Positions 35,570 to 46,021 of a stretch of 64,000 bases of DNA are shown piece after piece. Location: contig OY727096.1 in NCBI GenBank assembly GCA_963402885.1, positions 29,865,820 through 29,929,819 on the forward strand. Reading direction: 5' to 3'. The stretch comes from Antedon bifida. Lineage: Eukaryota > Echinodermata > Crinoidea > Comatulida > Antedonidae. Under the pieces are notes generated by a model. That model was not told the origin of the DNA. It made no database searches and worked only from the letters and a program-made list of their open reading frames with translations. A program made the translations under genes and the position numbers. Positions within the stretch are counted from its first letter, which is position 1. The number at the start of each line of letters is the position of its first letter.

Positions 35570-36195
35570 AGCCCCCTTCCCTACGTTTTTTTGATCTAAT
35601 TTAAGGTCACAAACTATATTTAATGTAAAAATAATACTATATGGTCCTATTGCGATAACTTTTTTCGTCTTTAAACGGTTAAAAATGTGAAAAATAAGTC
35701 GATTCTAATAATTATAGCGGCCCGCTATAAATCCCAAAATGCATTGCGCACGGACTGATATTTTTGTTTTTCACCTGTAATTCGCCCACTTTTCGATCAA
35801 TCGTGAGGCCAAAACAAATGGAAGACTCCTAACTTTTCAGCGAAAATACCGGGTTTTCCCCAATTTGTATTAACGGAGTCTGGCAAAAATAGAAAGACAA
35901 TTAATGCAGCAACTATACAACGTCAGGCTAGGTATATAGCTAGCGTACGATGTTCGTACGTTACCGATGTTTACCAGCTAGGCCTACAAAACTAAGCCCA
36001 GCTAGGCTAGGCCTAAGACCGTCCACGAGAGGTCGATCGCCGCGAGCTACTTAGGTAGTGCATTGTTTCTCACTTTTTATCATAATTTACCATAAAACGT
36101 ACATTTAAGACAAGGAATGACATGGTTTAATGTTTTTAAAGTGATATATATGTATTATTTTCCAAAAAACGTCCAAAATTGCAGGGAAGGGGTCT
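35570..36195. mobile_element. 626-bp MITE with TTAA target duplication
   Basis: The ends AGCCCCCTTCCCT and, inverted, AGACCCCTTCCCTGC are flanked by TTAA (35566-35569 and 36196-36199). Internally, 'acgttttttt' near the left end faces 'aaaaaacgt' near the right end. TTAA duplications are characteristic of piggyBac-mobilised elements. No transposase. Confidence 0.7.
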
Positions 36196-36889
36196 TTAAA
36201 ACCTTTCAACACTGTATCCACTCATAATTTTAAGCACCCACACAAATTTATAGCTAGCATCAACCCTACTGTAAGTCTTACAGTAGCACCCACCCACTCC
36301 GATTCCTACAGTAGGATTAACATCATACGTGGTAAACACTTAAATATCCATCATTAACAATAACATAATGGACATTTAGCAACCAAAACAATGTAAACAA
36401 TCAAATATTGTTGACCCCATTGTGATCTGATCTCTGGTGTAGCGTGCAGCTATGTAGCAGACGATATTTAAATCTCCTTGCCTAATGAACCATTTACTGG
36501 AACAAACCACCATGAAATTCACATTTTTAAATATATTCCTGTACTAACTTGACAGTTCAAAAACAAAAAAAAATAATTAAATTATAAAAATGTATTTTGG
36601 GAAATACTGTAGCTATCCATTTATTAGTACAGTAGCATGTTTACTGAAATGCTAAACCAGTTGTACTGAACATTGTAAAAAGTACATTACACCATCCATC
36701 TGTAAACAAAGTACTGGAATGTCCATCTTTTTCTGCATGATCAGTTTATTAAACGCATTTATCTTTTCTACTAATTTAATAAATTATCTATTGTTTTTTA
36801 AATATCTACTTTTTTTTTAAATATTTTTGAACAGCACTTTTAGGTATTTATCTGTTGCTGTAAAGGTATCTGTTTCTGCAAGATCTATT

Positions 36890-37490
36890 CCTTCAACTTA
36901 GGTATCTATCTGTTAAAGACCTGTTTCTGCCAAGTACCCAACTGTTAAAGATCTGTTTAAAACTGCAAAGCACTGTATCCATCTGTTAAAGATCTGTTTA
37001 GTACAAAGTATCCATCTGTTAAAGATCTGTTTAGTACAAAGTATCCATCTGTTAAAGATCTGTTTCTGCAAGGTACTGTATCCATCTGTTCAAGATCCGT
37101 TTCTGCAAAGTATCCATCTGTTAAAGATCTGTTTCTGCAAGGTACTGTATTCATCTGTTAAAGATCTGTTTCTGCAAGTTACTGTATCCATCTGTTCAAA
37201 ATCTGTTTCTGCAAGGTACTGTATCCATCTGTTCAAGATATGTTTCTGCAAGGTACTGTATCCATCAGTTCAAGATCTATTTCTGCCAAGTATCCATCTG
37301 TTAAATATCTGTTTCTGCAAGGTACTGTACTGTACCGTATCCATCTGTTTAAGATCTGTTTCTGCAAGGTATCTATCTGTTCAAGATCTGTTTCTGCAAC
37401 TTACAATAGGTATCCATGTTAGATTGCAAGGTATCCATCTGTTCAAGATCTGTTTCTGCAAATTAGGTCTGTTTCTGCAAAGTGTCCATT
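36890..37490. repeat. 33-37-bp minisatellite
   Basis: The unit 'atccatctgttaaagatctg' plus 'tttctgcaaggtactgt' repeats about 15 times, with variants ('ttcaagatc', 'tttagtacaaagt'). Short ORFs on both strands are repeat translations. The ends decay into 'gtttctg' words up to about 37580. Confidence 0.8.
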
Positions 37491-38829
37491 TTCTGTAAGG
37501 TATCAATATGTTTCTGTGAGGTAACCATGTTTCTCTAAGTTATCCATGTTTTTTCTGTGTCTGTAATTAATCAGGTTCATCATCTGTTTCCACAAGTTGA
37601 CCTTTTTCTACTAACTGTATTCAATCAAAAGAATATTTTAGATGTATCAACCAATAGTCGGTAAAAACCATTAAAGTACTGTAAGACATACTGTAAAACA
37701 TTTTACCCAATCAAAACACACTGACAGCAGTGCTCCAAACATGTAACCAGGATTTTTAAAGGAAGGTTCATTTTCCACAAAAGTTTTCTCCCGACACCAC
37801 TCTGGCTATGGGGTTGAACAGTAGAGAAACTAAACAAGTTAATTTAATTTAAATGAATTCTCATTTTTTTATACTAAACGCCTGCAAAAACAATACACCA
37901 GTAGTGTCAATAAGCTTCATACAGTACAGCACACCCACATTCAAGCAGATATCCTCCCAACTGTTATGATCTAGGTACCAGTCCCATCTTCACTAAACCC
38001 ACAGTAATACTATAAAATAACATTATAAAAGCAGAATACATGGCAGGAACATCAAGAACAATATAATTTCAATACACTGGCATTAAAATAAATTAAAGAG
38101 AATTCCATTTTCGTTAATACTGGACACTGGTGACTAGCAATTAACAATTGGTATTGACAAGGACACTCCTTTTGTTTACTAGTGAAGGCCTATATAACAA
38201 CCCATCCCTGGATCAGGCTTACAGTATATATTGAGGCTTATGCCTGAACAGTACTACTCTACTTGGTATCCCTTGGGAGAGAATCCACAAATTAAATCAA
38301 AACAATGATAGGCCTAACCCTAATAAATGTTTAAGTATTATTCTTGTCAAAAGACTCAAATTAAATCATATTAAAGTTATAAAAAGTACAGAATGATAAA
38401 AAAATTATTTTATTTTATCATTAAAAAGGTCTGGATTGGTCAGAGAGATAAGCTACCAGGCATACTACTTTAGCCTAGACAAGACCTAAGCTCTCGCTCA
38501 GCTATCTAAGGTTAAGTACCTTGACAAGGCTAGGCCTAAACGAGACACCTAGGCCTAGACCTACTAGAGACTGTGCTGCCCTCTAGATAGGCCTATGCCA
38601 GTAGGAGCTAGAGCCTAGGCCTAGCCTAGCCTTATATTTTGAAAGATCATTCCTACAAAACGACTGATTTTCCGTCAGAAAATAAAACGAAATTAGAAAT
38701 GTCGGTTATTTCTTTCATTCTTATACATATAAACAATGCCTTACCTATAGAACTTTGTTTAAATAGACTTCGTATAGTAAATTGATGCTAACCATAGGCC
38801 TAGCCTAGATAGGATATCATGCTAAACGT

Positions 38830-38990
38830 CTACGGATGCATTGATGGTCCACCCAAAACCCGGAAATCGACAAAAATCACTCGGCTGTGTACGTCGTTCG
38901 CAGTTCGACTTCCTGATAAAATGGCTGATTGGTGGAATCCCTCGATGGCATAGAGGGTATAGCCAAATAATGAAATAAACAAGACCCTCA
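38830..38990 (-). promoter_or_regulatory. Candidate promoter/first exon for WIPF (speculative)
   Basis: This segment is richer in CpG than its surroundings. On the minus strand it carries an inverted CCAAT-type word ('ccaatcagcc'), an ETS-like 'caggaagtc', 'gaacgacgtacac' and 'tttccgggttttggg'. It lies upstream of WIPF on the correct strand, but 13 kb away with no transcript evidence linking them. Confidence 0.2.
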
Positions 38991-40419
38991 AAACAACAGA
39001 GGACGCTATTACTAGAACTTTTATTATGAAAATTATTAATTTTACAAAAACTGTCACTGTAATGCATGAACCTTTCGTTATTAAATAACAACGCATCTTT
39101 CGAAATAAAGACAAAATTAATATAGTATTAACTAGTTTAGTCAAACGTTAAGGGTTTGTTCTAACTTACTGCCACACATGAGGAACAGAAACCGTTAATA
39201 TGGAGAATGAACAATGAGGGGAAAAGCAAAGAAAAGAAGAAAGATGCATATTAAAAATAAAAATATAAATAACAATGCATTATAAGGGTAAATTAAGAAA
39301 TTGAATAATTATAGTGTCCTATCTTAAATCATAAAATGACTATCACAAATACGTGGAATGGCCAAAATGTACACAATGGGTTACTATGATCCATAAGATG
39401 ATAACGCAATATAATGTATATCACATATTATTGATCGCATACAAAAAAGTTGATATTTTCGACAAAATCCTGTATTCAATTTTAGGATTTTTTTCTAAAA
39501 GCGGCAAAGTAGGCCTACTGCACATTTAGAAAAACTACTTTTTGAGGAGGAGATATAGTATATGTTTAAAAACTACTGTACAATAAATAGTTAGTCTAGC
39601 CTATGCAATAAACGAAATATCACCTCAGCTTCAATGTAAGGAACTCCTCCAAGACCCTGACACCAAAGATAGTGTATCTTTGCTGACACTAACCACTGGC
39701 CATCGTCGTCCAGACAACAAGTTGGCGATGCCAGGAGCTACTTCTACAGCTTTCACCATATTGGCAAGATTTTGTTTAATTTTTTTATAGGAACTTATAG
39801 TTACTATCTGTATGATCCTATACGATAATAAGAAATTGTTAATGGTTCGATTAGGCCTATTATTCCCAAACTGCGTTATTTTCAATAGTTTATTAGGCCT
39901 GAAAGAAAATACCTATTGAACACAACATTGCACTTCCATTAAAAGTTCAAACTTTATTATTTATAATATTGATATTTTAGCTCATTGTTCTGTAGCTTGC
40001 GTCTCCTTTTTTAGTTAGGATTTTGTATTTTACAAAGGGGACCATAATTGTATTGCAAATCAGATTTTTACTACCTTATTTATGAATTACGTAATCCTCT
40101 TTATATAAAAAAAATCGAATTTGTAATACCTTGTAATATAGGGCCTACTCCTTTGTTCCATGATTTTTTTGGCCAATCATAATAATTATTGATTAGGGGT
40201 GGGGGCGGGTTATGTTACGCTTAAAATCCTTGAGTTACATTTTAAATCTTTTTTTAAATTATTATATTGTATTTTGTGCAACTCTGATAGCTAACATAAA
40301 ATCAAACCATGGTAACGCATATCGATATAATTGCATAATTTTGAAAAATTGGTATTCGACAAAATCCATGTTTTTAACAAATGACATAACATATCAAAAA
40401 TTATATTTCTCAATAGGCC

Positions 40420-40700
40420 TATACTGTGTCCGGCCGGCTCTGTTTGGTTGTGCTCACAGATCTATATCTAGCGCAAAATATGGCTTACGTACGAGCAAAT
40501 ATGCTAGCGCAACGCCGGTGGCGCTGTACGATCTTTGGCCACGTGGCTTATCTTTGGTGGTGCTACTGTACTTAGTCGCGTACTTACGTTATGCTGCGTA
40601 CTGCGTCACGTTCTTTTCGAACGAAGCGCGCAAACAACGGCTTGCGCACATTTTAAAAATTGTATATAAGGCTGCGATATCGGAGAAAAAATTGATACTC
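40420..40700 (+). promoter_or_regulatory. Cyclin-like gene promoter
   Basis: A CpG-richer block holds an E-box CACGTG (40540-40545) and a TATA box in TGTATATAAG (40661-40670), about 140 bp before the start codon. This places transcription start near 40695 and leaves a roughly 115-bp leader. An overlapping 193-codon ORF ending at 40793 covers the promoter itself, shows no domain, and is probably chance. Confidence 0.55.
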
Positions 40701-40809
40701 TCTGATATCAAACTGCTTTCTCATAAAGCTTTTACTCAGCAAACATTTCACTCACGCACCGAGTTTTATTTTCTTCGATCATCAATTTTGTAATTATTTG
40801 TTATAAAGA

Positions 40810-42382
40810 ATGTCTCCTACCAGACCAAACAACAAGCAGGCTAAGGATACTTTGAGTGTTTTAGCTAAGCTTGAAAGGCAAATGTTTGGGCTTAAGAAGA
40901 GTCCTTCTTCTACTGACATTTGCCGAAGACCGAAACCCAACTGCACTAGAGTAGTACCCGGGAGTACAATGAAACGACAGCCTCTTAATAGGTAGGGGCC
41001 ATTAAACATTTACTTTTTAAACAAATCATCATTCAATAATTTCCGGGCTAGCCTAGGCCTAGGCTGATAATAGATAGGCCCATCATTAATAAATGAAGCT
41101 TATAGCCTACTGATTGTATTGTATGGCTGAACTGATAATAATAATACAGATAAATGAAAGATGTTTTTCTTCTTATTTACATACATACAGGGCTAAAATG
41201 ATTCTTGACGCTGCACTTAAAAACCCCGCCAAGTACAGCTTGGATGGTGGCCGCATTCCAGGTAGGAAAGATCCTCTTTTAATTGTTGATAGTAAACCTG
41301 ACGATACCTCGCCATCAACATCAAGGTCAGTTAAGTTGCTAACTGACACTCAGCCTCCTAGTGTCGGCAGAGAGGAATATCTACGCCAGAATAAAGTGTG
41401 TCTTAAAAGGGGTAATAAGTTACATGATCACTTCTGGAATCGTGGCTTCAAAGTGAAGTCATATTATTGGGAGGATATTGCATTTAGTAGTGCAGAATTT
41501 GAGCCTCCTAAGAAACAACTGTACGAGGATTACCCTCCACTTCTGGCTAAAGATCCGTACAACATGACGTCGGCAGGTAAGTTCACAGGTAAGTCAGTTC
41601 CATTATCGATATTCCGTGACGGAAGTTTAGTTCACATTGAACGGCTTAAGAATGAGCAACTTTCTCCATATGACTGGTTGAAAAAACATCCATTAATTTC
41701 TAAAAACATCAGAAAACACCAAGTAGATTTGTTAATGACCATGTCTCGTCAGTTTAACTATGGTCATGGATTCGGATTCAATGCTGTATGTCTCTTAGAT
41801 AATTTCATGTCAAAGACGACACATGCTATGACGTCTGAAAGTATCCGGTTGGTGACAATCGGTGCTTTTGTTTTGACCGCTGTTTCCCGACTTGGAAGAG
41901 AAATAAATGTATTATACAGAACTTTACTAGGCTTAGGATACACACAAATACCAGAAATTAAAAGATTTACTAATTTGATTGATTCCACTCTAGGCATCAA
42001 CGGTCTTGAAGCACCGACTGCTTTAGATTTTCTTAATGCTCATTGTAAGAAGTGGGTTGTACTTCGACCACATCATCATCCTGATGTTTTATTTTCTATG
42101 GATCAGGTAGGGATCCAAGCTCAAAGGCTAATCGTACAAGCTGCTAACAGCTATACTGTAATGACACAGACTTATGCATCACGATTGGCCACTGCAGCCA
42201 TTCTGGTTGCTTGTGACCTCATGAAAGAGAACGTTGGTAAACTCTTTCCAGAACTTCAAATATCTTGTTCTGTTGACGAAGTACGAGAGATTAACGTTTC
42301 AATGAACTGGTTCAGAAGTGTTCATCATGATAACATGATCCGCAACAAAGCTAAGCCAGTGCACAGTTCTCATTGTAATTAA
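40810..42382 (+). CDS. Divergent cyclin-fold protein (A/B/O-like), 2 exons
   Basis: Exons are 40810-40991 and 41191-42382 (GT-AG, phase 2), giving 457 aa. Residues about 1-210 are an unstructured-looking, basic/Ser/Pro-rich N-terminus with 'RRPKPN' and 'RQPLNR'. A two-lobed cyclin fold follows. Lobe 1 reads 'SPYDWLKKHPLISKNIRKHQ', 'FGFNAVCLLDNFMS', 'LVTIGAFVLTAVSRLGRE' and ends at 'GLEAPTALDFLNAH', like the APT..FL junction of cyclins. Lobe 2 includes 'SYTVMTQTYASRLATAAILV'. Compared with cyclin A/B, the MRAIL patch reads IRKHQ, the following VDW reads VDL, and the CDK-contact Lys and Glu are not conserved. Canonical cyclins activate CDKs; whether this one does is doubtful. 'RQF' and the overall layout recall cyclin O, but no subfamily can be fixed by eye. 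Confidence 0.8.
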
Positions 42383-42429
42383 ATTACTTGTTTACTAACA
42401 CAACTTTCAGTCTTTTTTCTTTCAGATTT

Positions 42430-43872
42430 GTCTTCAGAAAACAAAGTAGAATATTTAAATTCGTTTAATAATGTAATATATAGCGTAGGCCTAATATAAA
42501 AAAATAATGTAATAATAATACAATGATATTTTATTGATGGGCCTAGTGAGTTTAATGATAATAATAGGTCTGTGTAATAAATAGAATAGTTAATATTATA
42601 AATATCATAAATAGTGTAATAAAGTAATAGGCCTAAAGTATAATAAATATAATTATTATATTAAAGAGTGGAATACAACAAAATAATGTAATACATTAGT
42701 AGGCATGGTAGGCATAATAGTGTACAAAAAAATAGTTATACAGTAGTAGTGTAATAAATAATAATAGTATTACTACAATAAATATAATTGTAAACGGAAT
42801 AGTGTAGGACTAGTAATAAATATGGTAGTAATGTTGTATAAATCATAGTTTAGTTTAATGAATAAAATAGGCCTACAGATAAATACAATTGTACAATAAA
42901 ACAGTGTAATAAATATAATTATAGTAGTGGAATGACACAAATAGTCTACAAAATATAGTTGATATAAATGAAAATAATAGACTTTGGAAATGTAATAAAT
43001 GTTACAACAATACAACAATTATCAATAATAATTATAAATATTTATTATGGTGCAGTAGGCTAAAGTAATAATGTAATAATAAACTTATATGAATATAATA
43101 ATATTGCAATAAGTAATACACGGTAGTAGTAATAATACTAATAATAATAATATATGTAGTGTAATAATATAGAGTAAGCATTATATAGATTGTTAAAATT
43201 AATTAATTATGATTAAATTATAATTATTAAAACGAAAGGTATTGTACTAAGTGGTGAAGAAAATAATGTAATAAAGCAAATAAAAACAATATAAACGATT
43301 TAATCTATACATGATTTTAATTGTAAAACGACGATGAATAAAATAAAATTAAACATTTAAATAAACATAATTGTAACATAATACATAATAACAATAAGAA
43401 ATAATTAGAATATCAACAATGTAAAACAACTTAAAATAAATATTTTAAAGTTAAATTAATCAACAATACTAATAATATACTGTAATATTCAATTCTAAAA
43501 TTAAAAATAAAGAATGGAATTAAATTAGTAATACAACTAATTGCAATTAAATATAACTTATAAATTTGAACAACATTAATTAATGTTAAATCAATAGTTA
43601 TCGCAAAATAACATTTCAAATAAGTGTCATTCCTGAAATAGAAAAATTAATTGATTGAAATTATACAGCAAAATAAAATAACATAATATAACATTTTTTT
43701 ATATATTTTCATGAAAACATATAATAATAGAACAATATATAAATTAATATCTTAAAATAATACTTAATTTTACCGTGGTATAAACAAAATATTTAAAATA
43801 ATTACGAAAACCAAAACACTTTTTTTTAAATAATGATAGTCCTAAATATAAAAAAAAAAAAAAAAAAAAAAA
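42430..43872. repeat. AT-rich low-complexity tract ending in poly-A
   Basis: About 1.4 kb made almost entirely of TAATAAA, ATAAT and TAGTA words, closing with an uninterrupted A run at 43850-43872. It begins within 50 bp of the cyclin stop codon, so the 3' UTR lies inside it. Many possible AATAAA signals prevent a choice. ORFs here are compositional. Confidence 0.7.
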
Positions 43873-44851
43873 CAATTGGGGTGTAAAAAAGTCATTGACT
43901 TGCCAACCTCACTTCCTCGCAGTGCACCCTGGGAAACTTTATCCAACATGATAAAGGCAAACGAGGCTCTGGCTAATACCGTACATTGTAATAAGTATAT
44001 CAGGATTATACCGGGTAATTGAAGGTTGTCCTTTTTTCGACGAAAGTCCTGATTTTTGCGTCAAAAAATGTCCAAAATTCGACACTTTTTATTTTAGATA
44101 ACTGTTACTTTGACTCCGTAACGTAATAATAGCGCTTATGTGGCATTATTATCGCACATTGATATTTTTAAAAGAAGATTTTTGTCGAAAAATTGCCAAA
44201 ATATGGCCTACGTAACTCATGTTATTGTCATATGGCACATTGTGGGTAGTAGCGAAAAGTTTCGAACTTGTTTACAAGCATGAGGGCGCGCTGCTTCTAC
44301 TCACTTTCATAGTGGTTCATCTTGAGTATTACGTTTTACGCTTTCTTCTTCTTCTTCTCATAAAGTAGATGTTCCTGGTTTTTTTTAGTGCTGATAACAA
44401 AACTGCATACAAAAGTAAAATATTTATGAACCGGTTTTATTATCTTTATAGTAGTGTCAAATGTTATTTAAAAAAACCTACATTGCGCCCTCTATAATAC
44501 TTGACTTGGCTGAAAAAAATATAGTTTGTTCACCCACCTCATTTTGACTGAGAAACGTAATTATGACGTCATTTAATAAGACAGAAATCTGATAGAAGAG
44601 GTATTTCCCGACTACAAGTACAATCTTCCACATTGAATGTGGTCGACGTGTGATGAGTCATATTGAAAACTATTCAACTATTCAAATGATGATGTCAATG
44701 GCGATCTATTATCCACGGATAATATGTTACATGGTCTAGGTCTGGCGTAATTCTATCAGAATTTGTATTATTTTTACCAATTGTTACCATTTTATTCCAA
44801 ACGTAAACACATCCGGCCATCAGTCTCCATGTTGTCACCCTACCCTACGCC
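43873..44851. other. Non-coding stretch
   Basis: No exon or RNA gene supported. A short CTT microsatellite lies at 44344-44358 and TGACGTCA at 44570-44577. Confidence 0.4.
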
Positions 44852-45041
44852 TATGGCGCGCCAAGCCTTCTTTATTCGGAAATAAAGATGTACTTAGTTT
44901 TAAACCGTAGATATCAATAGAGATATTAACAGAGATATCTTTATTAAAAACTAAGATTTATCTAACAAAAAATAAGATATCTCTATTAACAACACAAAAT
45001 ATCTCTAATTGCTTGAATAAATGATAGCTTGGCGCGCCATA
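44852..45041. mobile_element. 190-bp MITE with TATGGCGCGCCAAGC ends
   Basis: TATGGCGCGCCAAGC (44852-44866) is perfectly inverted at 45027-45041. The interior is also largely self-complementary ('gatatct' and 'ttaataaa' words). No ORF. Confidence 0.7.
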
Positions 45042-45894
45042 ATATATGTCTCGTTATGAAAACTAGGCTAAGGATCCGATCCTAAAAACCACCGAGTATG
45101 TATTTTATTAGAGGACTACTATACTTTACTACTTCATTGGGCTTATTTAATTATTGCAGATATTTTTTTTTTGTAATATAACCTACATAGAATACAATCA
45201 AGACATTTGAAATTGAATGAATTTGACTAATTGAACAATACAGCTAATTCTTCGTTAAATTTATTTCTTCAAACTAGGAATTTATTTTATGATAATAGGC
45301 CCTACTGTACAAATAATTATTGGCGTGAATACACGCGCTCAGTTTGGCGCAATTTAGTCGGTTGGTTTAGCTCCAAATAAAACATTAGAAACACATGTAC
45401 ATCGCTAAATTATGTATAATAATAATTTCTTGCCCAGAAACATCGTTTATTGGCCACATACCTATCATTATACTGTACAGTAATTTTACGACGGAATTTG
45501 AGCTTTGCTGACGTCATCAGACAGACAACGACCTGTTTTGTTGATTCAAGCCTAAGGATCTTCGAGCCAAATATGGTAATACTTTCTTAAGTACATGCGC
45601 AATTGGGCATGATGAATATTGAGAATTTTAAGAATACATTAATAATGTTTGCATTTTTGTATGTAATCGAATAGGCCTAAATTATAATATAGGCGCTTGT
45701 ACATCTCTGATCTTGGTTCCCTGATGACCAAATAGATCAAACTTTGAATCATGGCTTGCCTCTCGTTATTTTGATTTTTACGAATACGTCGATATCATAT
45801 AGCCACACAACGTTCAGTTTTCATTTCCAGGCCGAATTTCCATTCATTCCTACACCAAATATACGTCCTCTTGGTGATACGTCTTCTTGTTGCG

Positions 45895-46021
45895 TTGGTT
45901 CCCACTAGGACGCAAGGTAAGCACGACCGTAAGCCACAACGCAAGTTGACCAATCACAAGCGACATTTGGAATAATCTTGCGTTGCGGCTTATTCTTGCG
46001 TTGCGTCCTATTTGGAACCAA
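45895..46021. mobile_element. 127-bp MITE with TTGGTTCC ends
   Basis: TTGGTTCC followed by 'cactaggacgcaag' on the left faces an inverted 'ttggttccaaataggacgca' on the right. The interior repeats 'cttgcgttgcg' and its complement. No ORF. Confidence 0.65.

Noticed and set aside
40212..40793. 193-codon ORF just upstream of the cyclin gene
   Set aside because: It overlaps the TATA box and leader of the cyclin gene, has no domain, and its composition changes midway. A chance frame is more likely.
42773..43619. ORFs in the AT-rich tract
   Set aside because: Low-complexity composition only; Tyr/Ile/Leu-rich frames expected from TAATA repeats.
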